Assembly: GCF_014202645.1 (NCBI RefSeq) | Contig: NZ_JACHHG010000001.1 | Span: 124,001 to 188,000 of the forward strand | DNA from: Deinobacterium chartae | GTDB lineage: Bacteria > Deinococcota > Deinococci > Deinococcales > Deinococcaceae | DNA length: 64,000 nt | Direction: 5' to 3' | Shown here: piece after piece, positions 11,166 through 22,651 of the stretch | Layout: each line of letters opens with the position of its first letter | Numbering within the stretch: position 1 is the first letter of the stretch | The notes under the pieces: model-generated | What the model saw: only the letters and a program-made list of their open reading frames with translations | What the model was told of the DNA's origin: nothing | Databases searched by the model: none | Program-made: the position numbers and the translations under genes

Positions 11166-12008
11166 TTATGCCTGCGCGGCCTCCACCGAGTTCCAGAAGC
11201 GCTCCAGGGTGCTCAGGTAACGCCCGGGCTCCTCGAGGTGCGGGTACTCGGCGGCACTGGGGAAGGCGACGAGATCCACCCGGCGCGCCTCCTCGGCACG
11301 GTCGCGCAGCTCGCGAGCCAGCAGCGGTGGGGCGCTGGGGACGCGGCCGCTGCACAGGATGATCACCGGGTGGTGGCCGCGCTCGAGCAGCGCGCCGAGG
11401 TCGCTCTCGAACGCTCCGGCCTCGAGGGCTGCCGCGATCCGGTGCGCTCCCGGTGCGCCGCCGCGCAGGTTCCACAGCGCTTCGCCCCACACCGGGACCT
11501 GCAAGGCCTTGCTCCACAGTTTCGAGGGCAGGCTGCGCCCGGTGGGGCAGTTGAGTGCCAGGCTGCGCACCAGTTCGCCGGGCAGGGCGGCGGCCACCCC
11601 GGCCGACAGGTGCGTGGCGAGCAGGTGGGCGGGCTGGCCGACCACCTCGCGCAGGAAGTCCTCGAGGGCCTGGCGCAGCAGGGCCGCGTCGTAGTGGGCA
11701 CTCTGGCGCTCCGAGAAGCCGAAGCCGGGCAGGTCCAGGGCATAGACCCGGCGGGTGCGCGCCAGCGTGGGAATCAGGTCGGCGTAGTCCTCGAGCGAGG
11801 CGTCGGAGGAGAGGTCGTGGACCAAGACGACCGGGGTGCTCTCGCCTGCGCCCTCGAGGCGGTAGCGCAGGGACCAGCCGCCCCAGTCGTACTCGAGCAG
11901 GCGGGCCGAGGCGCGCCTGACCGGAGCGTTCTGGCTGTGCCAGGCGTTGTAGGCGACGAGGGCGGCGGTGCTGATTCCGACGAGGGCGATGGCTCTCTTC
12001 AGTCGCAT
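11166..12008 (-). CDS. membrane-anchored alpha/beta-hydrolase-fold protein, catalytic serine apparently missing
   Basis: A 280-residue protein with an N-terminal hydrophobic segment (about residues 4-21) that should anchor it outside or at the membrane, then an alpha/beta-hydrolase fold: VVLVHDLSSD (oxyanion region), VYALDLPGFGFSE (strand plus typical DLPGFG), and a late YPHLEEPGRY in place of the usual catalytic histidine. The nucleophile elbow, normally G-x-S-x-G, reads LLATHLSAGVAA, so the serine is not at the standard position. It may be a degenerate or non-catalytic member. The ATG at 12008 follows GGGAGGAACC. No substrate can be suggested. Confidence 0.7.
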   Translation of the reverse strand: MRLKRAIALVGISTAALVAYNAWHSQNAPVRRASARLLEYDWGGWSLRYRLEGAGESTPVVLVHDLSSDASLEDYADLIPTLARTRRVYALDLPGFGFSERQSAHYDAALLRQALEDFLREVVGQPAHLLATHLSAGVAAALPGELVRSLALNCPTGRSLPSKLWSKALQVPVWGEALWNLRGGAPGAHRIAAALEAGAFESDLGALLERGHHPVIILCSGRVPSAPPLLARELRDRAEEARRVDLVAFPSAAEYPHLEEPGRYLSTLERFWNSVEAAQA

Positions 12009-12233
12009 GGTTCCTCCCGGGGACACGAATCTTGAACTTAGTGTAGCCTTTGGGGCGGCCCGGGTGCGTGAGTCCTCTGGCCTATCCCCACGCCTCAGCC
12101 TCGCTCGTTTCGGTCAGCCCAGAATCGTGCCCCGGGCCGAGGGAACCGGAGGCTGTTCGGGTTTTCAACGACCGGGTACCGGAGCATCCCGGCGGGCAGG
12201 GGCCTTGCCGCCTGTGGCAACCGTGAAAACTTC

Positions 12234-13304
12234 TTACTCGAGCACCTCGGCCACCTCACGGTCGCTGGGAGCCTCGAGGCGACGCAGGTAAAACTCCTCC
12301 CACAGCACCTTGATGATGACCAGCAGCGGAACTGCCAGGAAGGCTCCGGTGAGTCCCAGGGCCGCCGCGAACAGCAAGATGCCCGCGATGATCGACAGCG
12401 GGCTGAGCTGCACGCTGCCGCCCAGGATCAGCGGGGCCAGCAGCGAGTTCAGCACGGTGTTGAGCACCACGGCCAGCGCGATCACCCACAGCACCTTGTC
12501 CGGTTCGGTGATCAGGAGGGCCACCACCGGAATGCCGGTGGCCACCACGAAGCCCACGTTGGGTACCAGTTCGCCCAGGAAGGCCAGCAGGCCGTACAGC
12601 AGCGCGTTGGGCACCTGCAAGATCTCCAGACCTAACCAGGTGAGGCTGCCCATGAGTACCCCCAGGCCCAGGGTCGCGAGGCCCCACACCCCGATGCCGG
12701 TCACGATGCGGTCAAACGCGCGCTGTCCGGCCTCGCGGTGCTGCTGGGGCACTGCGGTCAGGGCGCCGCGCACCAGCGGTTCCGGATCGACCAGCGCAAA
12801 GGCGATCACCAGCACCACAAAAGCGGCGTAGCCCAAGATGGCCGCCACCGAGGTGAACACGTTGACCGCTGCGTTCAGCAGGTTGGGCGAGAGTTTCAGG
12901 CCGCTCTCGCCCAGGCTGCGCAAGTCGGCATCCCCGAGCAGGCTCTGCAGCAGCGGGTAGCGCTGCAGCAGGGCCCGCACCGCCTCGTTGAGCTGCCCGA
13001 AATTGCTGCGGGTGAGGTTGTTGATCAGGTCGGACACCTGCACCACCAGCGGCGGGACCAGCAGCACGAACACCAGGCCGACCACGCCCAGCAGCACCAG
13101 CAGCACCACGGTAACCGCCACAACGCGCGGCAGGCGCAGGCGCTTTTCGCAGAAGCGCACGATCGGCAGCAGGGCGGCGGCCAGCGTGATGCCGAGGGCG
13201 AGCATCATCAGGGGCACTTGCACCACCGCAGCGAACTGCCACAGCACGATCAGGCCCGCCACCAGCAGGACGGTCGGCCATAAGTTGACCACGACGACTT
13301 TCAT
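12234..13304 (-). CDS. AI-2E family (PerM/TqsA-like) transporter
   Basis: A 356-residue polytopic inner-membrane protein of the AI-2E transporter (PerM) family. About eight membrane segments can be seen, with the family arrangement of two N-terminal hairpins, an amphipathic middle region (roughly 95-150), and a C-terminal half containing LLAFLGELVPNVGF and PLILGGSVQLSPL, which are typical of the family. Members export small molecules or ions; the substrate cannot be told from sequence. TATAGT at 13313-13318 is 8 bases before the ATG, so the message is probably leaderless. The gene stands alone. Confidence 0.85.
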   Translation of the reverse strand: MKVVVVNLWPTVLLVAGLIVLWQFAAVVQVPLMMLALGITLAAALLPIVRFCEKRLRLPRVVAVTVVLLVLLGVVGLVFVLLVPPLVVQVSDLINNLTRSNFGQLNEAVRALLQRYPLLQSLLGDADLRSLGESGLKLSPNLLNAAVNVFTSVAAILGYAAFVVLVIAFALVDPEPLVRGALTAVPQQHREAGQRAFDRIVTGIGVWGLATLGLGVLMGSLTWLGLEILQVPNALLYGLLAFLGELVPNVGFVVATGIPVVALLITEPDKVLWVIALAVVLNTVLNSLLAPLILGGSVQLSPLSIIAGILLFAAALGLTGAFLAVPLLVIIKVLWEEFYLRRLEAPSDREVAEVLE

Positions 13305-13519
13305 GTGCTCTCACTATACAGGCCGCGCCGCCAACACCGAGCGCTTGCGGGCGGTTTTAACCGGCTTCGCCGCACGAGGCCGCTTTTGTGTGAGAAACGG
13401 CGGGCGCTTTCTCAGCTGTGCGATGGGTTGGCTCAAGCCGTCTGGGGCGTTCCCATCATGTTGCTGCGGGCGCGCTCCTTAAGCTGAGAAGTAGCCCGGA
13501 CGGGCACGAAGGGAGACGT

Positions 13520-13924
13520 ATGAACCGTTTTCTGAAACCTGCGGGACACGTGGTCGTGGATCTGCTCTCGGTGGCCACCATGGCCGTGGCGCCCCGCCTG
13601 TTGGGTCTGCAGGGGCGCGCTGCCACCGCCTCTTATGCCTTGGCCGGATCCTACCTGGGGGTCAGTCTGATCACCCGGGCGCCAGGCGGGCTGTTGAAGC
13701 TGCTGCCGTTCGAGACGCACGGCAGGATCGAGCTGTCGACTGCCCCGCTCGTGGCCGGTCTGCCGTGGCTGCTGCATTTCGCTGCCAACCCGCGCGAGCG
13801 TAATTATTTCCTGGGGTTGGCCGCCTTTGCCGGGCTGGTGTGGTCGGTAACCGATTGGAAAGCGCCCGAGGACGAGCACGATTACGGCTCGGATCCGCTG
13901 AGTTCGCGCGATCCGGTGCAGTGA
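13520..13924 (+). CDS. small integral membrane protein of unknown function
   Basis: A 134-residue protein with about four hydrophobic segments (residues 7-28, 35-52, 72-90, 98-112) and an acidic C-terminal tail (KAPEDEHDYGSDP). The layout, with two repeated hairpins, is reminiscent of SPW-repeat-type proteins, but I cannot assign a family firmly. The ATG at 13520 follows AAGGGAG at 5 bases; in-frame upstream codons lack a ribosome-binding site. The gene is isolated, transcribed towards tpiA, and followed by a copy of the 39-bp repeat. Confidence 0.7.
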   Translation: MNRFLKPAGHVVVDLLSVATMAVAPRLLGLQGRAATASYALAGSYLGVSLITRAPGGLLKLLPFETHGRIELSTAPLVAGLPWLLHFAANPRERNYFLGLAAFAGLVWSVTDWKAPEDEHDYGSDPLSSRDPVQ

Positions 13925-13988
13925 GCGCGGGGGCCTTGCGTGCGGGAGGCCCTTCGGTTTACCGCACAGAGCGGATCACAGAACAATA

Positions 13989-14027
13989 TTTTCACAACCC
14001 AGAAATATCGTGAATATTTTCACTTAT
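13989..14027 (+). repeat. 39-bp dispersed element, copy A
   Basis: Copy A of an AT-rich element found four times in the window, between convergent gene ends. It begins TTTTCACAACCCAGAAAT and ends with the inverted pair GTGAA-N4-TTCAC. It is identical over all 39 bases to copy B. Confidence 0.85.
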
Positions 14028-14039
14028 TACTGCACAAAC

Positions 14040-14062
14040 AGGGGCGGGTTCGTCCCGCCCCT
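14040..14062 (-). terminator. tpiA terminator
   Basis: Nine-base-pair stem AGGGGCGGG / CCCGCCCCT; on the minus strand TGTTTGTG follows. It is 13 bases beyond the tpiA stop. Confidence 0.6.
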
Positions 14063-14074
14063 CAAGCGCCGTCG

Positions 14075-14821
14075 TTAGAGCAGCGCCTGTGCCATGGCCA
14101 CCACCGAGGCCACCTCGAGCGACGCTCCGCCGACCAGCGCGCCGTTCACGTCCGGCTGGCCCACGATCTCGCGGATGTTGTCCGGCTTCACGCTGCCGCC
14201 GTACTGCACCACGATCTCATCGGCCAGGGCAGGGAAGAGCTCGCGCAGCACTCCGCGGATCGCGGCCGCCAGCTCCTGCGCGTCGGCCGCCGTGGCCGTG
14301 CGGCCGGTACCGATCGCCCAGACCGGCTCGTAGGCCACCACCAGCTGATCGGCGCGCTCGAGGTGCACATCCTCGAGGCTGGCGCGCAGCTGCATCAGGG
14401 TGAACTCCACCTGGCGGCCCTGCTCGCGGATCTCCAGGCCTTCGCCCACGCACACGATGGGGGTGACGCCCTGCGCGAGGGCCGCGCGCGCCTTGGCGGC
14501 CACCACCGCGTCCACCTCGCCGTGGTAGGTGCGGCGCTCGCTGTGGCCCACCACCACGTAGCGCGCGCCCACGTCGGCCAGCATCGCAGCGCTGGTCTCA
14601 CCGGTGTAGGCCCCGCTCGCGTGAGCGCTGACGTCCTGGCCGCCGAAGGCGACCGGTGATCCGGCGAGCTCGGCGGCCAGGGCCGGCAGGTCGATGGCGG
14701 GGGCCATGATGGCCAGCTCGGCCGCTCCGCCGGGCAGCTCGCTTTTCAGCTGGCGCGCCCAGGCAGCCGCTTCAGAGGGCGTTTTGTTCATTTTCCAGTT
14801 CAGGGCCAACAGGGTACGCAT
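14075..14821 (-). CDS. tpiA: triosephosphate isomerase
   Basis: TpiA interconverts dihydroxyacetone phosphate and glyceraldehyde 3-phosphate. The 248-residue protein has all catalytic landmarks: NWKMN (Asn8, Lys10), the electrophilic histidine in VVGHSERR, the catalytic glutamate in [11 protein letters not shown], and the phosphate-binding YGGSVKPDN and GALVGGASL. The ATG follows AAAGGAG at 7 bases. It is the last gene of the gap-pgk-tpiA series, all on the minus strand, 100 bases after pgk; that spacer contains a long GC-rich imperfect hairpin (about 14850-14901). Confidence 0.97.
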   Translation of the reverse strand: MRTLLALNWKMNKTPSEAAAWARQLKSELPGGAAELAIMAPAIDLPALAAELAGSPVAFGGQDVSAHASGAYTGETSAAMLADVGARYVVVGHSERRTYHGEVDAVVAAKARAALAQGVTPIVCVGEGLEIREQGRQVEFTLMQLRASLEDVHLERADQLVVAYEPVWAIGTGRTATAADAQELAAAIRGVLRELFPALADEIVVQYGGSVKPDNIREIVGQPDVNGALVGGASLEVASVVAMAQALL

Positions 14822-14921
14822 AGCAGCACTCCTTTGAGAGAAACTGCCGGTTATCGGCGCTCGGGTGCGGGCCCGCAGTGGGGGCCGCCTTGCCGAGCGC
14901 AGAACACCGGCAACGGTTCGC

Positions 14922-16088
<1,167 letters not shown>

Positions 16089-16111
16089 GCTTTCCTCCGT
16101 TGAGAGGGGTG

Positions 16112-16147
16112 AAAAAGAGCTGCCGCCCGGACTTGCGGGCGGCAGCT
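16112..16147 (-). terminator. terminator between gap and pgk
   Basis: On the minus strand a 12-bp perfect stem (AGCTGCCGCCCG and its complement, 6-base loop) is followed at once by CTTTTTC. This is one of the few classical rho-independent terminators here, and it sits inside an expected operon. Confidence 0.75.
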
Positions 16148-16192
16148 TGGCCGGATCTGGGCTCAGGCCGCCCGAAGCGGAGCGCCCGGGGA

Positions 16193-17194
<1,002 letters not shown>

Positions 17195-17467
17195 CTAGGG
17201 CGTGCGTGCTGCACGTCTCACGACGCGAGCATATCACGTCATTCGTACACTAACTCATCCTCGAGGCGCAACCTCAAGAAAGCGCCCTCATCTTAACCGC
17301 TCTCACTCACGAAAAAGCAAGCGAGGGGTGTTCTGGACGGTTCACCAAGATTTAACCGCCGCTCATCCTGCGGCCCGCAGCGCATTAAGGCAGGCTCAAG
17401 AGCGGCGGCGTCCCACAAGACAAACGTCCGACCCCGTGACGTTTACCCTCGAGGAGGAGGTGACCCG

Positions 17468-20179
17468 ATGTCCGCGTCCGTTCCACGCTCTCCCCAGGCC
17501 CCAAAGACCGCCCGACCCTGGCATGCCCTCGAGGGCAGAGAGGTCTTGCAGGCGCTGGGATCGCGCGAAGAGGGCCTGGAGCCGCGGGTGGCCGCAGAGC
17601 GCCTCGAGGCGCTGGGTCACAACGTGCTGTCGCGCCGCAGCGGACCGAGCGCGCTGCGCATCCTGTGGCGGCAACTGCAAGACCCGTTGATCTACGTGCT
17701 GCTCGGCTCGAGCCTGCTGGCCATCTTGCTGGGCAAGGGCACAGACGGCCTGGTGGTGCTGGCCGTGGTGGTCCTCAACACCCTGATCGGTTTTGTGCAG
17801 GAGTACCGCGCGAGCCGGGCCATCGCCTCGCTGTCCGAGATGGTGCCGCTCTCGGCGCTGGTGCTGCGCGCGGGGGAGCGCCTGAGCGTATCGACCGCTG
17901 AACTGGTGCCCGGCGACGTGGTGCTGCTGTCCTCGGGCGACGCGGTCGCGGCCGACATGCGGCTGCTCTCGGGGCGCACCCTGCAGGTGGTGGAGTCGGC
18001 CCTGACCGGCGAGTCGATTCCTGTTCCCAAACGTCCGGAGCCGCTGCCCGAAGGCACCCCGGTCGCGGACCGGCTGAACATGCTTTACAGCGGCACGCTG
18101 GTCACGCAGGGCGCGGGGATGGCCGTGGTGGTCGAGACCGGCGAACGCACCGAGCTGGGCCGCATCAACGCGCTGCTCGGAGGGGCCGAGGAGACCGTGA
18201 CCCCGCTGACCCGCCAGTTGGGGGTGGTGGGCAACACCCTGACCCTGGCGATCCTGGTGCTGGCGGTGGTGCTGCTGGCCGTCGGCCTGGGGCGCGGGTA
18301 CAGCCTGCCCGATGCCGCGCTGGCCGGGATTACCCTGGCGGTGGGGGCAGTCCCCGAAGGTCTTCCGGCGGTCGTCACCATCGCGCTGGCCATCGGGGTC
18401 AGCCGCATGGCCCGCCGCCGCGCCATCATCCGGCGTCTGCCCGCCGTCGAAACCCTGGGTTCCACCTCGGTGATCTGCTCGGACAAGACCGGTACCCTGA
18501 CCCGCAACGAGATGACCGTGCGCGCCCTGTGGGCTGCGGGCCGCCGCTACCGTCCGGATGACCGCGAGGACACCGACCCCACGGCAGAACTGACCGAAAC
18601 CGCCCTGACCCGCGGTGACCGCCCGCTCGAGGAACTGCTGCGCGCGGGCGTGCTGTGCAACGACGCCGGGCTGCGACTCGAGGACGGCCGCCCGCAGGTG
18701 AGCGGTGATCCTACCGAAGGCGCGTTGCTGCTGAGCGCGCTGAGCAGCGGCCTCGATCCCGAGGCGTTGCGCCGCGCCTGCCCCCGCCTGGCGGCCATCG
18801 AGTTCGAGTCGGAGCGCCAGTACATGGCCACGTTGCACGGAGGTGCGCGTCCGGCAGTGTACCTCAAGGGCGCGCCCGAGGCGGTGCTGGCCCGCTGTGA
18901 TCTCGGGGCGGCCGAGCGCGAAGAGGTCCTCGAGGAGGTCGGCCGCCTCGCCGGCCAGGGCATGCGGGTGCTGGCCCTGGCCGGACGGGACGCAGGAGGG
19001 CTGCGGACCCTCGAGGAGCGGGACGTGGCGGGAGGGCTGCGCCTGCTGGGATTGCAGGGCATGATCGACCCGCCACGCCCCGAGGCCCTGCGCGCGGTGC
19101 GCGAGGCGCACGCGGCGGGCATCAGCGTCAAGATGATCACCGGGGATCATGCCGCCACCGCGCAGGCCATCGGGGAACAGCTGGGCCTCGGAGACCGCCC
19201 CGCCGTCTCCGGCGCGCGCCTGGCCGAAATGAGCGATACGGAGCTGGACGCGGTGGTGCGGGAGGCCAACGTGTTCGCGCGGGTCGCTCCGGAGCACAAG
19301 CTGCGGCTGGTGCGGGCGCTGCAGGCGCAGGGTCGGGTGGTCGCCATGACCGGAGACGGCGTGAACGACGCTCCGGCGCTGAAACAGGCCGACATCGGCA
19401 TCGCCATGGGCATCACCGGAACCGCGGTGTCCAAGGACGCCGCCGACGTGGTCCTCACCGACGACAACTTCGCGACCATCACCGCCGCCGTCGAGGAAGG
19501 CCGCCGGGTCTACGACAACCTGGTCAAGTCGCTGGCTTTTCTGCTGCCCACCAACTTGGGACTGGCCATGATCCTGGCGGTGGCGGTCGCCTTTTTTCCG
19601 ATTCGGGACGGCGAGCCGGTGCTGCCCATGCAACCCACCCAACTGCTGTGGATCAACATGGTGGCCGCCGTGGCGCTGGGCGTTCCGCTCGCTTTCGAGG
19701 CGCACGAGCCCGGCCTGATGCGCCGACCGCCGCGCCGCCAGGGCGCGCCCCTGATCAGCCGTTTCGTGCTGCTGCGTACGGTTATGGTGGCGGTCCTGAT
19801 GACCTGCGGCGCGCTGGCCGTGTACCTGTACGAGGCGGCCTCGGGCGACCCGCAGGCCGCGTTGCGCGGTCAGTCCATGGCGGTCACGACCGTGATCGCC
19901 TTTCAGGTGTTTTACCTGCTCAACTGCCGCTCGCTCGAGGATTCGCTGCTGCGCATCGGCCTGTGGAGCAACCCGGCCATCTTTATCGGCATCGGAGCGG
20001 TGATCGCGTTGCAGGCGGCCTTCTTGTACCTGCCCGCGCTGCAGACCGTGTTCGGTACGGTTCCGCTGGGGGTCCGCGACCTGAGCATCTCGCTGCTGGT
20101 CGGCTTCATGGTCTTCCCGATCGTGAACCTCGAGAAGGCCCTGCGGCGCCAGGCTCACGCCGGGCAGCGCGGCACCTGA
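17468..20179 (+). CDS. P-type cation-transporting ATPase (P2-like)
   Basis: A 903-residue P-type ATPase with all core motifs: N-terminal cation_ATPase_N region, actuator TGES (180-183), PEGLP in M4 (296-300), phosphorylation site DKTGTLT (Asp339), KGAPE, MITGDH, and TGDGVNDAPALK, with ten membrane segments predicted. It is most like the bacterial Ca2+/Mn2+/Na+-type P2 pumps. M4 keeps the glutamate of PEGLP, but M6 reads NMVAAVALGVPLAFE, without the asparagine/aspartate cluster of SERCA-type Ca2+ pumps, so the ion is uncertain. The ATG follows a strong GGAGGAGGTGA. It stands alone, divergent from gap. Confidence 0.9.
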   Translation: MSASVPRSPQAPKTARPWHALEGREVLQALGSREEGLEPRVAAERLEALGHNVLSRRSGPSALRILWRQLQDPLIYVLLGSSLLAILLGKGTDGLVVLAVVVLNTLIGFVQEYRASRAIASLSEMVPLSALVLRAGERLSVSTAELVPGDVVLLSSGDAVAADMRLLSGRTLQVVESALTGESIPVPKRPEPLPEGTPVADRLNMLYSGTLVTQGAGMAVVVETGERTELGRINALLGGAEETVTPLTRQLGVVGNTLTLAILVLAVVLLAVGLGRGYSLPDAALAGITLAVGAVPEGLPAVVTIALAIGVSRMARRRAIIRRLPAVETLGSTSVICSDKTGTLTRNEMTVRALWAAGRRYRPDDREDTDPTAELTETALTRGDRPLEELLRAGVLCNDAGLRLEDGRPQVSGDPTEGALLLSALSSGLDPEALRRACPRLAAIEFESERQYMATLHGGARPAVYLKGAPEAVLARCDLGAAEREEVLEEVGRLAGQGMRVLALAGRDAGGLRTLEERDVAGGLRLLGLQGMIDPPRPEALRAVREAHAAGISVKMITGDHAATAQAIGEQLGLGDRPAVSGARLAEMSDTELDAVVREANVFARVAPEHKLRLVRALQAQGRVVAMTGDGVNDAPALKQADIGIAMGITGTAVSKDAADVVLTDDNFATITAAVEEGRRVYDNLVKSLAFLLPTNLGLAMILAVAVAFFPIRDGEPVLPMQPTQLLWINMVAAVALGVPLAFEAHEPGLMRRPPRRQGAPLISRFVLLRTVMVAVLMTCGALAVYLYEAASGDPQAALRGQSMAVTTVIAFQVFYLLNCRSLEDSLLRIGLWSNPAIFIGIGAVIALQAAFLYLPALQTVFGTVPLGVRDLSISLLVGFMVFPIVNLEKALRRQAHAGQRGT

Positions 20180-20200
20180 GGTGTAGGCGGAGCGGGGTCC

Positions 20201-20237
20201 ATGCGAAGGCGCCGCGTGTCTCGCGGCGCCTTCGCAT
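20201..20237. terminator. convergent terminator between the ATPase gene and asnS
   Basis: Perfect 16-bp stem (ATGCGAAGGCGCCGCG and its complement) with a five-base loop, 21 bases after the ATPase stop and 10 bases from the asnS stop. No T-run. Confidence 0.65.
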
Positions 20238-20247
20238 GCGGGTGAGT

Positions 20248-21582
20248 TCAGGGGTACATGCGGGTCAGCATGCGCGGGAACGGAATCGCCTCGCGCAGGT
20301 GGTCGATGCCGGTGATCCAGGCGACCACGCGCTCGAGGCCCATGCCGAAACCGGCGTGCGGCACGCTGCCGAAGCGGCGCAGGTCCAGGTACCACTCGAA
20401 GGCCTCCATGGGCAGGTTGTGCTCCTCGATGCGGGCCTTGAGCAGTTCGTAGTCGTGGATGCGCTCGGAGCCACCGATGATCTCGCCGTAGCCTTCGGGC
20501 GCGATCATGTCGTCGCACTTGGCCAGTTCGGGGTGGTCCTCCCAGGGCTGCATGTAAAAGGCCTTGATGGCCGACGGGTACGAGTGCACCATCACGGGGC
20601 GGTCGAAGTGGTAGCCCAAGATGGTTTCGTGCGGAGCGCCCAGGTCCTCGCCCCACGGCACCGGCAAGATGCCCTCGGGGAAGTTCTCGGGCAGGTCTCC
20701 GGACTCGAGGTGCGCGCGGATGATCTCGAGGGCCTCGGTGTAGGAGATGCGGGGGAAGTTGCCCTCGGCGGTGGGCTGCAGCTTGCTCACGTCGCGCTCG
20801 AGGACCCGTAGTTCCTCCTGGCACTGCTCGAGGACGCGGCGCACGATGTAGGACACGAAGCGCTCTTGCAGGTTCATGTTGTCCTCGTGCGTGGCGTAGG
20901 CGACCTCGGGCTCGATCATCCAGAACTCGAGCAGGTGGCGGCGGGTCTTGCTCTTCTCGGCGCGGAAGGTGGGGCCGAAGGTGTAGACCTTGCCGAAGGC
21001 GAGCGCACCCGCCTCGGCGTACAGCTGTCCGCTCTGCGAGAGGTAGGCCTTGTCCTCGTCGAACAGGTCGATCTCGAACAGGTTGGTGGTTCCCTCGGCG
21101 GCGTTGGGGGTGAAAAACGGCGCGTCGAAGCGGACGAAGCCTTCGTGGTGGAAGAAGTCGTTGATGGCACGCTGCACCGCGTCGCGCACGCGCAGGATCG
21201 CCCAGGGGCGTTTGTGGCGCAGCCACAGGTGGCGTCGCTCGAGCAGGAAGTCGATGCCGTGTTCCTTGGGCGTGATCGGGTACTCGCCGGCGGGGGAGGC
21301 CACCACCGCAAGGTCGCGCACGCCGATCTCGAAGCCGCCCGGGGCGCGTTCGTCGGCGCGGACCAGCCCGGCCAGCCGCAGGCTGGTTTCCTGGGCGAGG
21401 TGCTTGGCTGTCTCGAAGACCTCTTCGGGCACGTCGTTCTTGAACACGGTGGCCTGTACGAAGCCGCTGCCATCGCGAATCTGGAGGAAGTGAATCTTGC
21501 CGCTCGAGCGCTTGGAGGTCAGCCAGCCGTGCAGCTGGATCTCCTGCCCGTCGTATTTGGCGAGGTCTGCGATGCGAACCAT
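20248..21582 (-). CDS. asnS: asparagine--tRNA ligase
   Basis: A class IIb synthetase of 444 residues that charges tRNA-Asn. The N-terminal OB-fold anticodon domain (residues 1-100, [19 protein letters not shown]) is followed by the catalytic core with motif 2 ([24 protein letters not shown], here split by me as FRAEKSKT and LEFWMIE) and motif 3 [10 protein letters not shown]. The insertion lacks the GAD domain of bacterial AspRS, and KSKT/HxxEFW favours asparagine. The ATG at 21582 lies nine bases after a perfect TATAAT (21592-21597), so the message should be nearly leaderless; the longer in-frame reading runs through a 39-bp repeat and is rejected. Confidence 0.92.
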   Translation of the reverse strand: MVRIADLAKYDGQEIQLHGWLTSKRSSGKIHFLQIRDGSGFVQATVFKNDVPEEVFETAKHLAQETSLRLAGLVRADERAPGGFEIGVRDLAVVASPAGEYPITPKEHGIDFLLERRHLWLRHKRPWAILRVRDAVQRAINDFFHHEGFVRFDAPFFTPNAAEGTTNLFEIDLFDEDKAYLSQSGQLYAEAGALAFGKVYTFGPTFRAEKSKTRRHLLEFWMIEPEVAYATHEDNMNLQERFVSYIVRRVLEQCQEELRVLERDVSKLQPTAEGNFPRISYTEALEIIRAHLESGDLPENFPEGILPVPWGEDLGAPHETILGYHFDRPVMVHSYPSAIKAFYMQPWEDHPELAKCDDMIAPEGYGEIIGGSERIHDYELLKARIEEHNLPMEAFEWYLDLRRFGSVPHAGFGMGLERVVAWITGIDHLREAIPFPRMLTRMYP

Positions 21583-21591
21583 ATCCCGCTG

Positions 21592-21597
21592 ATTATA
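21592..21597 (-). promoter_or_regulatory. -10 box of asnS
   Basis: TATAAT on the minus strand, nine bases before the ATG. No convincing -35 box. Confidence 0.5.
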
Positions 21598-21646
21598 TAG
21601 GCAAGATTTGGCCGATGAGGAACAAGCAACAACCCAAGAAACAAAA

Positions 21647-21685
21647 TTTTCACAACCCAGAAATATCGTGAATATTTTCACTTAT
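21647..21685 (+). repeat. 39-bp dispersed element, copy B
   Basis: Identical to copy A over 39 bases. It lies 65 bases upstream of the asnS start and 78 bases beyond the HAD-gene terminator hairpin, so it is flanked by two minus-strand genes. Confidence 0.85.
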
Positions 21686-21762
21686 CATCGCCCTCCCCGC
21701 AAAACGGAGATCCACCGGCCAAAACCGGCACAAGGCAGCAGGGGAGACCCTCGGCTACCCTC

Positions 21763-21800
21763 AAAAAAGCGCTCCCGGACCGAGGACGGTCTGGGAGCGC
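21763..21800 (-). terminator. terminator of the Cof-type HAD gene
   Basis: On the minus strand a GC-rich stem (outer arms GCGCTCCC / GGGAGCGC with an inner GACC/GGTC) is followed by six T. Classical rho-independent terminator. Confidence 0.75.
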
Positions 21801-21813
21801 CGTGCCGCAGCGC

Positions 21814-22608
21814 CTACAGGCGGGTCGAGAGCTCGAGGGCCTCGATCAGGCCGCCCTGATCCACGTGACCCACGTGGTAGCGCGCCGCCGCCTTCGCTTC
21901 GGCGTCGGCGTTACCCATCGCCACCCCGGCTCCGACCACCCGCATCGCCTGAGCGTCGTTATGGCCGTCTCCGACCATCATCACCCGCTCGAGGGGAATG
22001 CCCAGGCGGCCCGCCAGGGCGGTGACCGCACTCGCCTTGTCCACCCCGGCCTGGGTGATCGAGATGAACATGGTGTCTTGCATGATCGGCGAGCCCGCCG
22101 GCGAGTACTCGATGCCCTCGAAACGGCTGGCGAGGTAGGTGGCGGTCTCGTCGATCGGCGCGACCCACTGCGCCCGCACGATCGGCCCCTCGAGGCTCAG
22201 CGGATCGCGGGTGCGAAAAGGTACGCCCAGCAAGTCGGCGTGCTCGACCGCGCGGCGCTCGGCGCGTTCGACCGCGTAGTCGGTGTCGTTGTACACCTCG
22301 AGGATCCAGTGGCGTGCGCGGCTCATCTCGACCAGGCGGGTCAAGATCTCGCTGCTCAGCGGCTTGGAGAGCGTTTCGCCGCTGTCCACGTTGACGATGG
22401 ACGCTCCGCTCTGGAAGATGTGCCAGCCCTGCGGGTCAAGCTGCCGGGCGTACTCGAGGGCCTTGCCGAAGGCGGGACGGCCGGTGCTGAGGGCGAGGTG
22501 CTGGCCGCGGGCGCGGGCGGCGCGCGCGGCCTCCCACACTTCGGGGAGGACCTCGCCGCTGGTTCCGACCAGCGTGCCGTCGACGTCGATGCAGATGAGA
22601 TCGATCAT
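21814..22608 (-). CDS. Cof-type HAD-superfamily phosphatase
   Basis: A 264-residue cytoplasmic hydrolase of the Cof/HAD-IIB group, which dephosphorylates small metabolites such as sugar phosphates or flavin mononucleotide. Motif I is CIDVDGTLV, motif II is ALSTGRP, motif III includes the lysine in VDKASAV, and motif IV is MVGDGHNDAQAM. The region between motifs II and III is the alpha/beta cap. TAGACT at 22615-22620 lies six bases before the ATG, so it is likely transcribed leaderless from its own promoter rather than from the upstream phzF-like gene. The substrate is unknown. Confidence 0.87.
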   Translation of the reverse strand: MIDLICIDVDGTLVGTSGEVLPEVWEAARAARARGQHLALSTGRPAFGKALEYARQLDPQGWHIFQSGASIVNVDSGETLSKPLSSEILTRLVEMSRARHWILEVYNDTDYAVERAERRAVEHADLLGVPFRTRDPLSLEGPIVRAQWVAPIDETATYLASRFEGIEYSPAGSPIMQDTMFISITQAGVDKASAVTALAGRLGIPLERVMMVGDGHNDAQAMRVVGAGVAMGNADAEAKAAARYHVGHVDQGGLIEALELSTRL

Positions 22609-22651
22609 TCGCCGAGTCTAACAGCCCCGCTTCAGGAGATGAGCAGGTCGG

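Noticed and set aside
13929-13951. Small GC hairpin after the 134-residue membrane protein gene
   Set aside because: Six-base stem with a nine-base loop and no T-run; too weak to call a terminator.
17396-21226. A stop-free minus-strand frame of about 1276 codons across the ATPase gene and into asnS
   Set aside because: It lies antisense to a well-supported P-type ATPase gene and in another frame from asnS. GC-rich codon use removes stop codons from such frames, and it has no family resemblance. The same holds for the long frames antisense to rho (1212-2801), the GH42 gene (5949-8429) and smc (31901-34567).
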